A stretch of 64,000 bases of DNA, from the NCBI GenBank assembly GCA_033961575.1, contig CM066731.1, positions 62,520,001 to 62,584,000 on the forward strand, written 5' to 3'. This document shows positions 34,130 to 46,987 of this stretch, in pieces. The DNA comes from Aselliscus stoliczkanus. Lineage: Eukaryota > Chordata > Mammalia > Chiroptera > Hipposideridae. Both the position numbers and the translations under genes were made by a program. The notes beneath the pieces are model-generated. The model was given only the letters and a program-made list of their open reading frames with translations, did no database searches and was not told the DNA's origin. Each line of letters begins with the position of its first letter. Position 1 is the first letter of the stretch.

Positions 34130-36330
34130 CAACTTACAGTAGGATTTGTTTTTATACATTGGTCTCAATGAGTGATTGAAGAAGCAGACAAGAAGATAAT
34201 CACAACTTGGGAAATTAAAATAATCTAAATAAGAAATCTAAATAATTAATGTATGGGCAAAAGGAAAAATCCTAGCAGAAATTAGAAAATAGTTTAAATA
34301 AATAATAGAAATACAATATGCCAAATCTTAAAGGATGCAGCTAAAGGAAGGTGTAAAAGAAAATATATAGCCATAAAAACGTAGAGAAAGGCAGAAAAGA
34401 AATGAACTAAACATCAATCTTAAGAAGTTATTAAGAGCAAAATAAATCCAAAAAAAACAGAAGAATAAAGACAAAGGTCGAAATTAAGGAAACAGAAAAC
34501 AAAATACAATAGAGAAGTTCAAAAAGGCAAAAGTTAGTTACCTGAAAAGAATAATAGAATGATAAACTAAAGGTAAGACTGATTGAAAAAAAAGACACAA
34601 ATAAGAATGAAAATGAAGATTATGATAGCTTCTATAGCATTACAAATAATAAGGAATATTGAGGAGTTTACTGAACATTTTTTTGAAAATTTAGATAAAA
34701 TGGAAAATCTCCTAAAGGATATAATTGCCAAAAGTGGCACAGAACAAACCAATAACTCTACAAGCCTATTACTGTTAAAGAAATTAAAACCATAACTTAA
34801 AATTTTTCCCACAAAGAAAACTCCTGAGAGCTTCTCCAGCAAGTTCTACCCAGTATTTAAGGAAAAAGAATACTACTCTTACAAAAATTCTTCCAAAATT
34901 AGAAAAAGAGGAATCAGTCCTCAATTATTCAGTGAAGAATCACTTTGATTCCAAAATCCAACAAGAACAGTATAAGGAACTCAAGACCACTTTCACTCAT
35001 AAACATAAATGCTATAGTTTAAGTCATATTAATAGTAAACTGAACAAAGTGATACATAAAAGTAGAATCATAACGAAGTTAGGTTTACTCTAGAAATGCA
35101 GGGTCAGTCTAACATTTGAAATTCAAACAAAATCAATCAATAGAATCTGCTATATTAATAGGCTAAGGAGACAAACTTTATCATCATCTTCATAAATGGA
35201 GCAAAAGCATTTGTTAAAATTCAACAACCTTTCATAATAAAATCTCTTGGCAAAAGAAAAACTGTTAGGGAAAAAAGGGAACTTCCTTGATATAATAAAG
35301 GACATTTTACAAAAAGTTACAAGAAACCTCAGCAAACGTTATACTTAATGTTGAAAATCTGAAATTAGGGCCGGCCGAGTGGCGCGGTGGTTAAGCGCTG
35401 GCTTGGGAAGCCAGTGGCCCCGATTCGGGTCCCACATATGAGGGCCAGTGACACTGCCCTCAAAAAAAAAAAAAAAAAAATCTGAAATTAAAAACAAGCG
35501 AAGGATATCCTCTATTATTACTAGTATTTAACATTTCACTACAAATCCCTGGATGGAGCAATAAGGCAAGAAAAAGAAAAGGTATAAGAATTAGAAGTGT
35601 AAATACAGAATTATTTGTTGATATGATATTTACATAAGAAATCCAAGAAAACCTTACAAATAAATTATAAGAATTTATGAGAGTATAAGTTCTCTGTATA
35701 AAACATAGTAAAGAAAAGCCAACTGCATTTGTATATTGTCAACAATCATGTGGAAAGTGAAATACATTAAAAGATACCATTTATATTAAATAAAAATCAA
35801 ATACCTATTATACTGAAGACCTTTACACAAAAATACTAAGCATTATTGAAAAAAATTAAGATAAACCTAATAGAGATATCCAATGTTCATGTACTGAAGA
35901 GTCAATATTATAATGATGTCAATTTTCTTCAAATTGACCTATAAATTCAATAAATTCCCATCAAAATCTCACATATATTTTTATAATACTTCACAAGCTA
36001 ATGTCTAAATTTGCATGGAAATGAAAAGTATTAAGAGCAGCCAAAATCCTTCTAAGGAAGAACAAGGTGGGAGCACTTGTTCTTCTGGATATCTAGATTT
36101 ATTATAAAGTTAACATAAGGGAAAAGACAGATAAATTTGACTGCATTGAAATGAATGATTTTTGTTCTTCAAAAAGTATATTTTAAAAAAAGGGGAAAAA
36201 AGGAGTCGCAACGCAAGAGAACATGCTTAAAATGCCACATCACTGCAAAAGGCTCTCATTCCAGAATGTACTATGGTAGATTCCTATAAATCAAGTTTTG
36301 TTTAAAGCGACTTGAAAAATGAGCAAGAGA
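34130..36330 (+). mobile_element. Old L1 ORF2 remnant, split by a SINE
   Basis: Decayed reverse-transcriptase-region DNA: atgcagctaaaggaaggtg, ggagcaaaagcatttgttaa, ggaacttccttgatataata, ccctggatggagcaataagg and aacaaggtgggagcacttgt follow ORF2 order. The frame is broken by many stops. A short SINE at 35368 is inserted. Confidence 0.7.
35368..35480 (+). mobile_element. Short-form SINE
   Basis: Head gggccggccgagtggcgcgg followed by the perfect stem-loop ctggcttgggaagccag and the B-box-like gattcgggtccc. Target duplication aaaatctgaaatta at 35354-35367 and 35477-35490. It lies within the old L1, so it is the later event. Confidence 0.93.
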
Positions 36331-36365
36331 GCTGAACAGGCAATTTATATCTAAAACTTTGGATT

Positions 36366-36410
36366 GTTTTACCAGGTGTCACTGTGTTTTACCAGGTGTC
36401 ACTGTGCTTT
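36366..36410. repeat. 20-bp tandem duplication
   Basis: gttttaccaggtgtcactgt occurs twice in a row, then begins a third time with a mismatch. Confidence 0.85.
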
Positions 36411-36419
36411 ACAAAAAAA

Positions 36420-37950
36420 AAAAAATTAGCTTCAAAAGCTTCATGCCACTTTAATTTCACAGTGACCATATATCGGGTAGTAGAAATTAATGACTGCGTG
36501 GTACAACTAAATGCAGTTTCCAACTAAAGCATGATCCTTCTACCCGTTTTTCTGTTTTGGCTCTTGTGTGAAATCATAATATTGGCTATTTCACTTGTTT
36601 CAGAACATGGATTCCCAACTGGTATGTAGTTGTAGTTGTGTACCATTTCCAATTTATTCTTACAACACTACTCAGAGTTCTATTTGTGTTATTTCCATCA
36701 ATACATTTAAGCTTACATGAACCAACTATTTTTAAGGAACTAGGAATATACAACACAGTGGGAGGAAAGAACTTAAATATAAACACAATGTGCAAGTTAT
36801 ATGACAAAGAAATTGCACTCTTAGCAGAATTTTAGTCAAGATGATCTGGATGACATCGTTCTTGTAGTTTATGAAACATTGAAAATGTATTCATTAGGGA
36901 ATTTCTGTAACAACTATCGCAAATCTTATAGTTCAGGTCTGTGCAATGGTTTTGAAACATGCATTGCTTTTTCTTCTGAAAGCAGAAACCAGCACATTAT
37001 GACAAATCAGCAGTCATCTATGGACCTTACTCAGAAGCACTGAGCTAGCACTGTTCACGGCAGACCCTTGGAGCGGTGTGAATACAAGCCACCTCCCATG
37101 CCTGCGCTGGCATGCACTTGGCCTGGACACAACAGGCTCCAGGTACAATGCACTCAAGTCCCTGGCTGGAGCCAGCCTCTGTCTGCTACCTGTTATTTTT
37201 TCCAGTGCTTAGTTTGTTCCCCAGCTTCACCAGCCCAGTGCTGTCGCTGGAATGCCTGCCTGCTAGATTACGCTAGCTACCTCGGAAGCTTCCTCTACTG
37301 CTCCGAGACCCAGAAGACTGGCCAAAGTAAATGGAAGCAAAAGATCACTGGGCAGCAAAAATGTTTCATCCGTCTTTCCATGTGACATAATCCTCACTCA
37401 CTCTCACTCAGTTCTGCTTCATCTCCAAACCTCACTTATCTACCTGGAGGGAGCCCTGTGGCTCCAGTCTCCTGCTCTGGGATAATGCTGCTCCCATCTC
37501 GGTATTCATCTTGGATGTTTGTCTGCTGACGTTCCATCTGACCTATTCTGATACCTTCAAGATTGACTTCTAGAAGAGATGCTTCCAGATTCACTGTTCC
37601 CAGTCACCCACCTTTGCCTCATACTAGTTTTTATAGTTGCATGGGTCAATAGTTTGTGAGTATCTACCCCAGGTTATTTATTAATATATAAAAAGACCAC
37701 TGTGCTGCAAGATTTGATTCCCTGCTAACAACAAACACAATGGTATATATTAAACTTCATAAGTCATCTTCCTAGAAAACACACCAATTTTATAAGTACT
37801 ATAAATAAGATTTTTACATTAAAATGTTAATTTGCAAAGAAGCTCAATTTTGCTATGTAATACATTTAAGAAGCCAGATTTTTGTCTTTTAATAAATCAT
37901 TTAAATAAATCAAGTCCTCAAACAAACTACAAAAAGAGTTCTAAAATAGC
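36420..37950. other. STAU2 intron, nothing firmly recognised
   Basis: The 105-codon plus frame at 37068-37385 has a Cys- and Pro-rich composition but no domain, no conserved splice signals and no plausible family. I do not call a gene. Confidence 0.4.
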
Positions 37951-37972
37951 ATTTACCAAAAATTTAATTATT

Positions 37973-38086
37973 GGGCCGGCTGAGTGGTGTGGTGATTAGA
38001 CGCTGGCTTGGGAAGCCAGCGGCCCCAGTTCGGGTCCCACATATGAGGGCCAGTGACACTACCCTCAAAAAAAAAAAAAAAAAAAA
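37973..38086 (+). mobile_element. Short-form SINE
   Basis: Head gggccggctgagtggtgtgg, end gacactaccctc plus A-tail. Target duplication aaaaatttaattat at 37958-37971 and 38083-38096. Confidence 0.92.
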
Positions 38087-38099
38087 AATTTAATTATCT

Positions 38100-38860
38100 T
38101 TCACTGAGTCACAAATAAAATTGATGAAAGTTCCCTTACGTATTTTTTAAAAACCTGGAGATTTCAATCACAGGTAGAAAAACTGATATCATATGACATA
38201 TAATGATATAATGTGCTAATATGCAATTTAGTTTAGTTATTATTACTTCCTCTTTGAAAAATTAAAATATCCGTCTCCAAAAAAATTTAAAACCTTTAAG
38301 AAATTTGCTCTGGAACTAAATACCCAAATAATAGATTTTCATTTACCTAGTAATCAATACAACTGACTGCATCCATTTTACAACACGCAAACTTACTTTT
38401 TCTTTTTTTTTTTTTGGTGCTAAATAAATATTAGCATATCATTTCTAGGTATTTTACTTCCACATTCAATAGTAACATTGCTGAAGTAGTTTATACAAAA
38501 ACCTTTACTTTGATAAAGGTTCTGCAATATGGTAATGAATCCACTGGGGCTTCCAGAAGAGGGAAAAAAACAATATGAATTCAGTGTGAAAACATGTAAA
38601 AGCAAAGCCAAATGTTCCTGTTTGACTAGAATGTTTATGAATACCCATAAAATGGAAACTGGTGTAAGGTACCCTAAATTCCTCTTTCAGAAGGGGTACT
38701 CAATATACTCCCTAGAAAAGGAATTGTTTAATAAAGTCAAAACCAGTTTTTATTTCTAATACAGGTCTAAAATTTAGGAAATGTTTTTTCCTTTCAAGTT
38801 CTGGAATTCAAAGAGTACTTTCTAGAAATTTCAAAGCTAAGAATGCAAAATGAAAAAGGG
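38100..38860. other. STAU2 intron, nothing recognised
   Basis: No exon or repeat identified. Confidence 0.4.
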
Positions 38861-38868
38861 TGCATATA

Positions 38869-39303
38869 GGGCCAGCCAAGTGGCGCGATGGCTAAGATTT
38901 GGTTTGGGACGCCAGCTCTGAGCAGCAGGGTACTGGTTCGGATCCCACATTAGGGCCAGTGACACTGCGCCCTCTACAGCTAAGATGGTGAAAAACAGCT
39001 CAACCTGGAGCTGGGCTGCCATGAGTCACCAGCGACGGCGTAGGCTGCAGCCCCTGCTGCAATGGGCTGCCATAAGCTACCGTGAGTGGCCACAGCCAGT
39101 GTGAGCTGCCAAGAGCTGCCGTGGATGGCTGTTCAGAGGCCAGAGACTGATCTGCCTCTCCTGGGAAGAGAGCAATGAAAATACCAACATGGGCCAGTGA
39201 AGCAACGTCCTCCACAACTAGACTGAAGAACAAAAGGACAGCAACTTGTCTGTTCCCCTCCCCCGATTTGCCAATTAAAAAAAAAAATCTTAAAAAAAAA
39301 AAA
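38869..39303 (+). mobile_element. Long-form SINE, head variant
   Basis: The head gggccagccaagtggcgcga carries the ctctgagcagcagggtactg insertion in place of the usual anticodon stem, as in 43653 and 63691. The flank aaagggtgcatata precedes it and a near-copy follows to 39315. Confidence 0.9.
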
Positions 39304-39319
39304 AGGGGTGCATATATTT

Positions 39320-40800
39320 TACAAAGAGAAAATATTAGAACAACACTGCTCCTGGTCCTAATGACATATAGACAATAACGAGTTTACTAACCGTAAAAGA
39401 ACTCCCCCCTCTGTGGACATCTACATGTAGGTTCCCAAAAGTGGTTTATCTGACTACATCATAAGTTCACATCTCCACCAAAAGCCAAACATAACTAGCT
39501 CTCAATCAGGCAGACAGACAGCAAATACACTTCAAAGATTTATTAAGGTACTACTATATACAGACTACTGTATTGGGTACTGTAAGATGAAGAAATGCAG
39601 AGATTATAAATTAAGAAGGAAGGTAAAATTTGGAGATGCATGAAAAGTTCATCATCAGGACAGACTATGTTTGAATACCAAAATTTCTCCCATATAGTCA
39701 GCACTTAAATTTATCTGCTGATTTTAATGTGATTATATTAGAGGTGAACTCCATGTATTTGATTAGAAAGTTTCTCTGACATGCCAATTATAACAAAAAC
39801 AATCTGGGGACATTAAGGATAATTTAAATATAGAGTGGGTATTAGATAATTCATTAGAATCATGCCTAATAAGAGAAAATGTTAAGAAAATTTTTTTAGA
39901 GATACAGACTACATATATAGGCTGAAATGACATATAGTTAGAAATTAGCTTTGAAATTCTTCAGGAAAAGAAGCAAGGGAGGGTGGGAGGAAAGAAAAAT
40001 GGACAGCTAAAGCTAGAATGGTAAAAAATCTTAATTGTTGTCTGGATGTTGGGCATATTCCCCCATATGCCATTACACCACTCTTTATAGTATATTATTA
40101 ATCATGTTCATCTTTGGATATGTTTACAATTGTCGTAATAAAAATTAAAGATTTCTTCAACTCTGGGGCTTGAATTGGTGAGTGAAGATGGACAGGTGGA
40201 ATCTGAAAGAAGGAGGGTGTTTGGGGCACTGTATCCCATTCCTAGTCCCATCCATCTGCTAACACACTAGCAGCCACTCAACTTTCTTGGCTACATAACA
40301 GCACTGTTCAATCTCTCAGCAATTCTGTTTCCCTCAGTTCTCACTCTAGTTAGGGAGACAGCTAGCTCTCTTTTCCTAATTTTCCTGGGAACCCCAAAGA
40401 GCATGCTCTTGGTGCTATATCATCTACTACACCCATCCTTCTCAGTTTTGTTTCTAATTCCATCTGTTTCCGAGTCCCTGGAGTTAACAGGCTCTGCCTG
40501 CAAATTGCAACACAGTAAATTGGAGACAAGCATAGTGAATAAACTCTGTGGTAAACAGCCTTTGTGAACTCACAGTGCCTTCAAAACTCTTCTGTCTACT
40601 CTAACAAGTCCTTAACCCTTGAACGTCCCAACCAAGTTGGCAGGCAGGCCTGGAGGGAATTAATGCTTTTAGTGTAAAAAGGGTAACTTTCTGCTATTAA
40701 TTCCTAGTCTACCTTGTCCCCATATCTTTATTCCAACCTGGCAATTTCTAAATTTTTTTCGACAGTTAAAAAAAAAATTCTGCTAATGTAAAGATTAGAA
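39320..40800. other. STAU2 intron, mostly unrecognised
   Basis: A weak antisense L2 end may lie at 39530-39620 (gatttattaaggtactacta). Otherwise nothing was found before the 138-nt exon. Confidence 0.35.
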
Positions 40801-40804
40801 ATAC

Positions 40805-40942
40805 CTGCATGACAAATTCCCGACGTCGAGGCATTCCTCTTTCTGAAAGCAAAATGTAATCTGGCTCCTTTTCCTTTTTGGCCTGTTGAATTTGAGCCAG
40901 GCGGCTGATGGGGTTCATTCCTTGACCATATTCTGGTCCAGC
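40805..40942 (-). CDS. STAU2: STAU2 coding exon, first half of dsRBD4
   Basis: This 138-nt exon is 46 codons in phase 0. It begins [20 protein letters not shown], continues [16 protein letters not shown] and ends [10 protein letters not shown]. This is the N-terminal helix and first strand of dsRBD4, the second strong RNA-binding domain in the family. The [14 protein letters not shown] phrase is shared with STAU1, so the STAU2 assignment relies on the neighbouring exons. The acceptor is TTTAG before GCTGGACC and the donor is CAG followed by GTATTT, a weaker donor than the others because the fifth base is T. It joins the 132-nt exon at 32660, completing dsRBD4, across an intron of about 8.1 kb filled with SINE and L1 copies. 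Confidence 0.95.
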
Positions 40943-41229
40943 CTAAAAAATAATTTAAGAAAAAAATTTCAAAACATGCTTGTAAAACTTGTTACTGAAT
41001 CCTTAAAATGGTTCTTCCCTCCTGCCCTGCACCCCAAAACTGTGACTGGAGAAGATGAGTCATATATTAAGATTTATAATGAAAAATCAAACAATGGATC
41101 TGAAACTAAGGCTTGTATGGGATTTAGGACTCAGAGGTATTATTGATAAGTTGGGTCAGCCATTATGATTTTAAACTCTTCAGTGTATAACTGCTTCACA
41201 ACTTCTGTTCATCAAAATCACCAAAAAAA

Positions 41230-43250
41230 AAAAAAAAAGACAAGCCATGAACTGGGAAGAGATATTTGCACTACATATAACTAAAAAAGGATATACCCAG
41301 TATCCAAAATATATTTTTTAAAACTCCTGAAAAGCATTAAGAAAAATACAATCTAAAAGAAAAATGGGCAAAAGACATAAACAGATATTTAACAGACTGG
41401 AAAAAAAATCAGTCTCATTAGGGCTAGGTAGTCTTTTCAACCAATGTACTAGAACAACTGGATATTCATTCGTATGCAAGAAAAAACAAAAAAATTCAAT
41501 CCATACTTCATATCCTTTACAAAAATCAATTCAAAATGCTCATAGACTTAAATACGTAAAATTATAAGACTTCCAGAAGAAAACATAGGAGAAATATTTG
41601 TGACTTAGTTGAGTGACAATTTCTTAGCTACAACACCAAAATCATATTCTACAACAATAATAAATTGGACCTCTTCAAAATTATTAACTTCTGTTCTTTG
41701 AAAAGGACAAGTCACAGATTTGGAGAAAATATTTGCAAACCATATATATCTGATAAAAAACTTATAACCAGAATGTAGAAAGACCTCTCAAGATTCAATA
41801 ATAAATGTATTATTATTTTAAAATAGGCAAGCAAAACTTTTTGGGTAGACAAAAGATTTTAACACTTCCTCAATCCTCATGTGCTACTAAACACATAAAA
41901 AATGCTCAATATCATTAGTCACTGGAGAAATGTGAATTGAAACTACAATGATATACGAAAACACATGTATTTAAACAACTTAAGTTTAAAACTATACATG
42001 TTAGGGCCGGGCGAGTGGCGCGTTGGTTAGAAGCTGGCTTGGGATGCCAGCGGCCCCGGTTCATAATCCCACATATGAGGGCCAGTGACACCGCCCTCTA
42101 CAGCTAACAGCTCCACCTGGAGCTGGGCTGCAAGCCCCGGCAACGGTGTAGGCTGCAGCCCCTGCTGCAGTGGGCTGCCATAGGCTACAGTGAGTCGCCA
42201 GCAGCCAGCATAAGCAGCTAGCAGCCGGTGTGAGCTGCCAATAGCCGCGGGGAGCAACCATGCAGAGGCCGGTGACCGATCTGCCTCATCCGGGAGGAGC
42301 ACAGTGACGGTGCTGACATGGGCCAGTGAGGCAGCATCCTCCGCAGCTGGACTGAGGAACAAAAGGACAGCAATTTGTCTGTTCCCCTTCCCCAATTCCC
42401 CAACGCTGTTCCCCTCCCCCAATTCCCCAATAAAATCTTTTAAAAAAGTAAAGATGTACGGCAACTAGAATTCTTACAAACAACTTATGAGAATGTAAAA
42501 TGGTATAATCCCTTTGAAAAACAATTGGCAGTTTCTTAAAATGTTGTATATCTACTAAATGACCAAGCCATTCCACTCCTAATATTTACCCAAGAGAAAT
42601 AAAAGCATATGCCCATGATATTTATACATAAATGTTCATAGTAGCTTTATTTGTAACAGCTCCAAACTAGAAACATCCCAAATACCCACCAAAGGTTGAC
42701 TGGGTAAACAGATGGTGGTATAACCATACAGTAGAACACGACTTAGCAATAAAACACACCCAACAGTTGATACGTGCAACAACGTGGATGAGTCTCAAAT
42801 TGGTTATGCTGAGTGAAGTAAGCCAGCCAAAAGGAGAGGTTGCTAGGTAATTGAGAGTGGGGGGGTTACCAAGTACACAAGGAAACTTTTGGGAACAATG
42901 GATAAATAGGGTCATTATCATCATTGTGGTCATGGCTTCACAAGTATCTCACATATATCAAAACCTATCAAAGAGAATGCTTTTAAATAGGAACAGCTCA
43001 CTATATGTCAATCATGCCTCAATAAAGCTGTTTTAAAAACATAACCAAATACTAGTTTTCAGAAAAACAAACAGGTAAGGACATGTTAAACCCAAAACTA
43101 ATGGTGGTGGTTATCTATGGAGGTGGTCAGGCTGTGACAAAGAAGGGCATATGGAAAGCTTCGACCTTACTGAGAAATGCTCCATATTCAAATTGGGTGG
43201 TGGGCCTTACTTTTACTTAGTGTGCTTTTAACTTACATACAAGTTCTATA
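41230..43250 (+). mobile_element. Old L1 3' half, split by a SINE
   Basis: ORF2 C-terminal phrases follow in order: aaaaatgggcaaaagacata, ttccagaagaaaacatagga, gacaagtcacagatttggag, tattcccatt-like segments, ttccactcctaatatttacc, ccaccaaaggttgactgggt and caacgtggatgagtctcaaa. The reading frame is broken. A long SINE at 42004-42440 interrupts it. Confidence 0.7.
42004..42442 (+). mobile_element. Long-form SINE
   Basis: The head gggccgggcgagtggcgcgt is followed by the stem-loop agctggcttgggatgccag and the body, ending caataaaatcttttaaa. The target duplication is not clear. Confidence 0.9.
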
Positions 43251-43652
43251 TAAACCTTTTAGAAGGCACTCTCTTTATTTTTAACTTTATATAGGGTAAT
43301 GTTTATGAATAAAGCTTGTTTTATCTTTTTTTAATATTACATATAGCTTTTTCTTAGTACCTTCTAAAGGTTTAAAAAACAAAAATCTTAGTAAATATTC
43401 TTTCTACGTGTGAACTTTTGTCATATATAATTCCTATAAATGAAGGTTTGCATGGTCAGAACTGTACTTCACCTTGAAAATTTATTCTAAAACAGGTATC
43501 AGAGACAAGGATAATCACTACATTACAGATGACAGGTTGCCCTAAACTTACAGGAAGAGCCACTGTATAGTCTTAGCTCTTCATGGTAACTGTTGAGTCT
43601 CAGCCATATCTAGTTTGGTGTGGCCTCCAGGTCAGATCCTGCAGGGTCTTTT

Positions 43653-44102
43653 TTTTTTAACGATTTTATTGGGGAACTGGGGGAGGGAAACAGCGTTGGG
43701 GAATCGGGAGGGGGAACAGAAAAGTTGCTGTCCTTTTGTTCTTCAGTCTAGTTGTGGAGGACGTTGCTTCACTGGCCCATGCTGGTATTGTCATTGCGCT
43801 CTTCCCGGTGAGGCAGATCAGTCGCCAGCATCTAACAGCTGCTCACAGCGGCTCTTGGCAGCTCACACCGGCTGCCGGCCGCTCACTGTAGCCTATGGCA
43901 GCCCACTGCAGCAGGCGCTGCAGCCTACACCGTCTCTGACAGAGACTCACAGAAGCCCATGTCCAGGTTGAGCTGTTGTTCACCACCTTAGCTGTAGAGG
44001 GCAGTGTCACTGGCCCTCATATGTGGGATCCAAACCGGAGCCCTGCTGCTCAGAGCTGGCGTCCCAAGCCAGCTCTTAACCAACGTGCCACTCAGCCAGC
44101 CC
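43653..44102 (-). mobile_element. Long-form SINE, head variant
   Basis: A T-run then gattttattggggaactggg marks the tail, and gctgctcagagctggcgtcc marks the variant head on the minus strand. Target duplication ctgcagggtctttt at 43639-43652 and 44103-44116. Confidence 0.93.
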
Positions 44103-44116
44103 CTGCAGGGTCTTTT

Positions 44117-44700
44117 AAATTATGTTTAGGATTTTGGACTTTATCCAAAGAGCAATAGGACATTACTAAAAGATTTTAAGCAGAGGCATGACATAATCTG
44201 ATCAGTGTCTCAAAAAGAACACTTGGACAAAGACTATTGGATGTCAAGAGACTTACAGGAAGGCCAATTAAAAACCATCTGCAGTAGTTCAGGTGAGAGA
44301 TGATTGTGAGTTGGACCAAAAGAATACAGAGGGAGGGAAAGAAATCGACCAACTTAAGAAATGTTAAGTGATGGAATCAATAGGGCTTGATGAGTGGTTG
44401 GATATAAGAGGTAAGAGAGACATTAGAAATGACTCCCAGTGTTCTGTTTCAGCAGCTAGATAGTGGTGCCTGTTACTGTGATAAGGAATGTTGGAGGGGA
44501 AAGCAATTTAGACGAGTTTGCACACAGGGTTTGAGGTGCCTGTGAAGATGTCCAGGGGGCAGTGTAGAGACAAAGGAGCATTTGGGGGTCATTCATACAA
44601 ACACTGACTTGAAGCCCAAGAAATATGAAGGGCAGCCTAGAGGGAGAGTGCAAGACAGAAAGACCGAGAACATCAATACTGCAACGTTAGGTGGAGGGGA
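44117..44700 (-). mobile_element. L2 LINE fragment
   Basis: Phrases in order: ggattttggactttatccaa, attttaagcagaggcatgac, gcagtagttcaggtgagaga, gactcccagtgttctgtttc and gtttgaggtgcctgtgaaga. Read on the minus strand these correspond to the C-terminal end of an L2 reverse transcriptase and its 3' region. Confidence 0.65.
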
Positions 44701-44793
44701 AGAGGAGGGAAAAGGAAAATGTTAGCTTTTGATAAAACACTGGTTTCCATTTCTATTCACATACCAAAAAAGTAAAAATTGAGTACATTATAT

Positions 44794-44893
44794 GGGCCAG
44801 CCGAGTGGCTCAGTGGTTAAGCGCTGGCTTAGGAAGCCAGTGGCCCCAGTTCGGGTCCCACATATGAGGGCCAGTAACACTGCCCTCAAAAAA
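44794..44893 (+). mobile_element. Short-form SINE
   Basis: Head gggccagccgagtggctcag, stem-loop gctggcttaggaagccag, end taacactgccctc. The flank taaaaattgagtacattata precedes it, with a one-mismatch copy after. Confidence 0.9.
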
Positions 44894-44899
44894 AAATTA

Positions 44900-45510
44900 A
44901 AAAATTAAGTACATTATAAAGGAAGTAAAGAAGGACTAATGAGAAAAGACAAACACAGACAACAATTTATAAGTCTAAAACTGAGATGCAATGAAAAGGT
45001 AAAGGGAAGCTTTTGAGTCTGACACCAGAAGTATGCTTACTTCATGGAGATGTTCAAATAGAGGTACTGCCAATGGCATGTACCTATTGGCATGTCTCTG
45101 TTCCTATTTAATTTGCCTCTTTAATACGAATGTCTTAAGTGCCAAGGGCACTGTTGTTGATACGGATTTCAAAGACAAAGAACAGATGCATAAACCCAGG
45201 GAAGTAAGGATGGAGTTCTGAGAACACCAAGAATGGTTAGTTTCTTCCCTTGACAGATTAACTATAAGCACTCTTGACAATTAAGCTGATACTCCTCAGT
45301 ATCAGCTCTTAGATTATCATTCTACAAACCAGTAAGAGCAGTCTTGTAATAGCTGTGGCAAGAAAACATGATCAGAAAGCCTTCTTTGCAGTCTCATCTT
45401 ATAGAAGAGAACATTAAAAAACAGGATCAGAGAGTCTTAATTCTGTAGAGTAATTCTTGAACTCTATAGAGTAAATGTTAGAATCCAAAAAACAGTTTAG
45501 AAGTAACCAA
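44900..45510. other. STAU2 intron, nothing recognised
   Basis: No exon or repeat identified. Confidence 0.4.
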
Positions 45511-45514
45511 TTTC

Positions 45515-45700
45515 AAGTGGGCACTAGGGTCAGACATGGCTGAACCTGAACCCTAACTGTGCTGTGGACCTTGGATAAGTTTCCTAAAGCAGGGTCATCA
45601 CCTGCAAAAAGGGGATGATAGTTATGTCACAGAGTGACTAAGGGGATCAAATGATACAATGTGACTGCTTTATTATTTTAAATAAAATCAAGGCAAATCA
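45515..45700 (+). repeat. MIR SINE
   Basis: Sense MIR order: ctaactgtgctgtggacctt, ggataagtttcctaaagcag and ctgcaaaaaggggatgatag. Confidence 0.6.
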
Positions 45701-45969
45701 TCAACAGATACTTTCTCTACTTCTGTTTCACGTAAAAAACTGTAGACCCCAGATGTGTAAGCCTTTTAAGGAAGTGACAAAAATGCTGCAAACCAAGGTC
45801 CCTTCCAAGCTGATCCATTCATTGGCCCACTACAAGGTGTGATCATGCTTAACGTTACTGAGATTCCAAGTCATTGTACACATGCTGCTTTCTCAACATA
45901 ACCTGACATTTCAGAGGACACCTACAGGCTTTATTTTAACATAAGACAGACAAGTAATTCCAAGAGTGA

Positions 45970-46090
45970 TTTACGTGAGGAAAAATGCATGGGGCTAACC
46001 TACTCTTGGAGTGGGAGAGGGTCAGAGAAGGTTTCCCTGAAGAAGGCAAGTGAAAGCTCAGGTCTGTGTGGTGGGTAGGAAGAAAGTTCT
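45970..46090 (-). mobile_element. L2 3' fragment
   Basis: gtcagagaaggtttccctga and agaaggcaagtgaaagctca are antisense L2 landmarks. Confidence 0.5.
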
Positions 46091-46489
46091 GCAATGATAT
46101 GCTTCTACACCAGAAGTAGTAGCAAATAATTTTGAGAATTCAAAATGTTTCTCTCCTCTCTGGGGGATACTATTTAAACAACAATTTCATTTTTAATGGC
46201 TACAGTTAAAAATAGCAAGAGTTATATTTATATCCTACTATAAAAATGTATAGATCTTTTCTAGCCTAATGGCTTGTTATTCTTAATTTATTAAGATTGG
46301 ATTTAGTTTAATAAATTAGATGGAAGTTATTGTGACCAGTTTTGTGTTGCCATTCTAATGTAGAGCATGTTCTTCCATCAGGGATAAGCTACACATTTTA
46401 CACATAAAAAGATGTAAGACAAAAGACCACGGATATATTCATGTACATAGAAAATGCAAACAGACAATCAGATACAAAATAACAATACT

Positions 46490-46735
46490 TACTATTTATT
46501 GAGTACTTATCACTTGTATTATCAATAAATATTATAAATACTATAAATAAATAATTACTAATACATTCTGTGTATTATTTCAGTTAATTGTCATAACAAT
46601 GCTATAAGGCAAATTCAATTATTATTAATATTTTGTAAATGAGAAAATGAAGATCAGAAAAGTTAGGTAACTTGCTCAGGCCAACTGGAGGCACACTGAA
46701 AACTAGCTCCAAAGGTCATGTTCATGATAGCCATA
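46490..46735 (-). repeat. MIR SINE
   Basis: Antisense MIR: tttattgagtacttatcact, gtcataacaatgctataagg, gtaaatgagaaaatgaagat and gtaacttgctcaggccaact. Confidence 0.75.
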
Positions 46736-46987
46736 TCCTACTCCGTGTGGTTAGAGCCCAGCAATGAGGAGGAGCCAGTCCTCCTCGGAACCATTATGAC
46801 TCATGATGAGTGGACCTCTTTGGCATTTATTTTTAGTCTACCTTACATATAATGCAGAATGCTATTTCAGGGAACATATAACCTACATCTTCTTAGTGAA
46901 TGAATGACAGTTTTCATTAAAAAAAAGAACAAGTATTCATGTAGTTATTTATACAGTTATTTATTTAGATAAATATGTATTTTTAAA

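Noticed and set aside
35368..35480. Functional tRNA gene
   Set aside because: The head has A- and B-box-like sequences and an anticodon-like stem, but lacks a matching acceptor stem, is followed by an A-tail and sits between target duplications, so it is a SINE.
37068..37385. Cys/Pro-rich 105-codon frame
   Set aside because: No recognisable family, no splice sites in frame, intronic position in STAU2.
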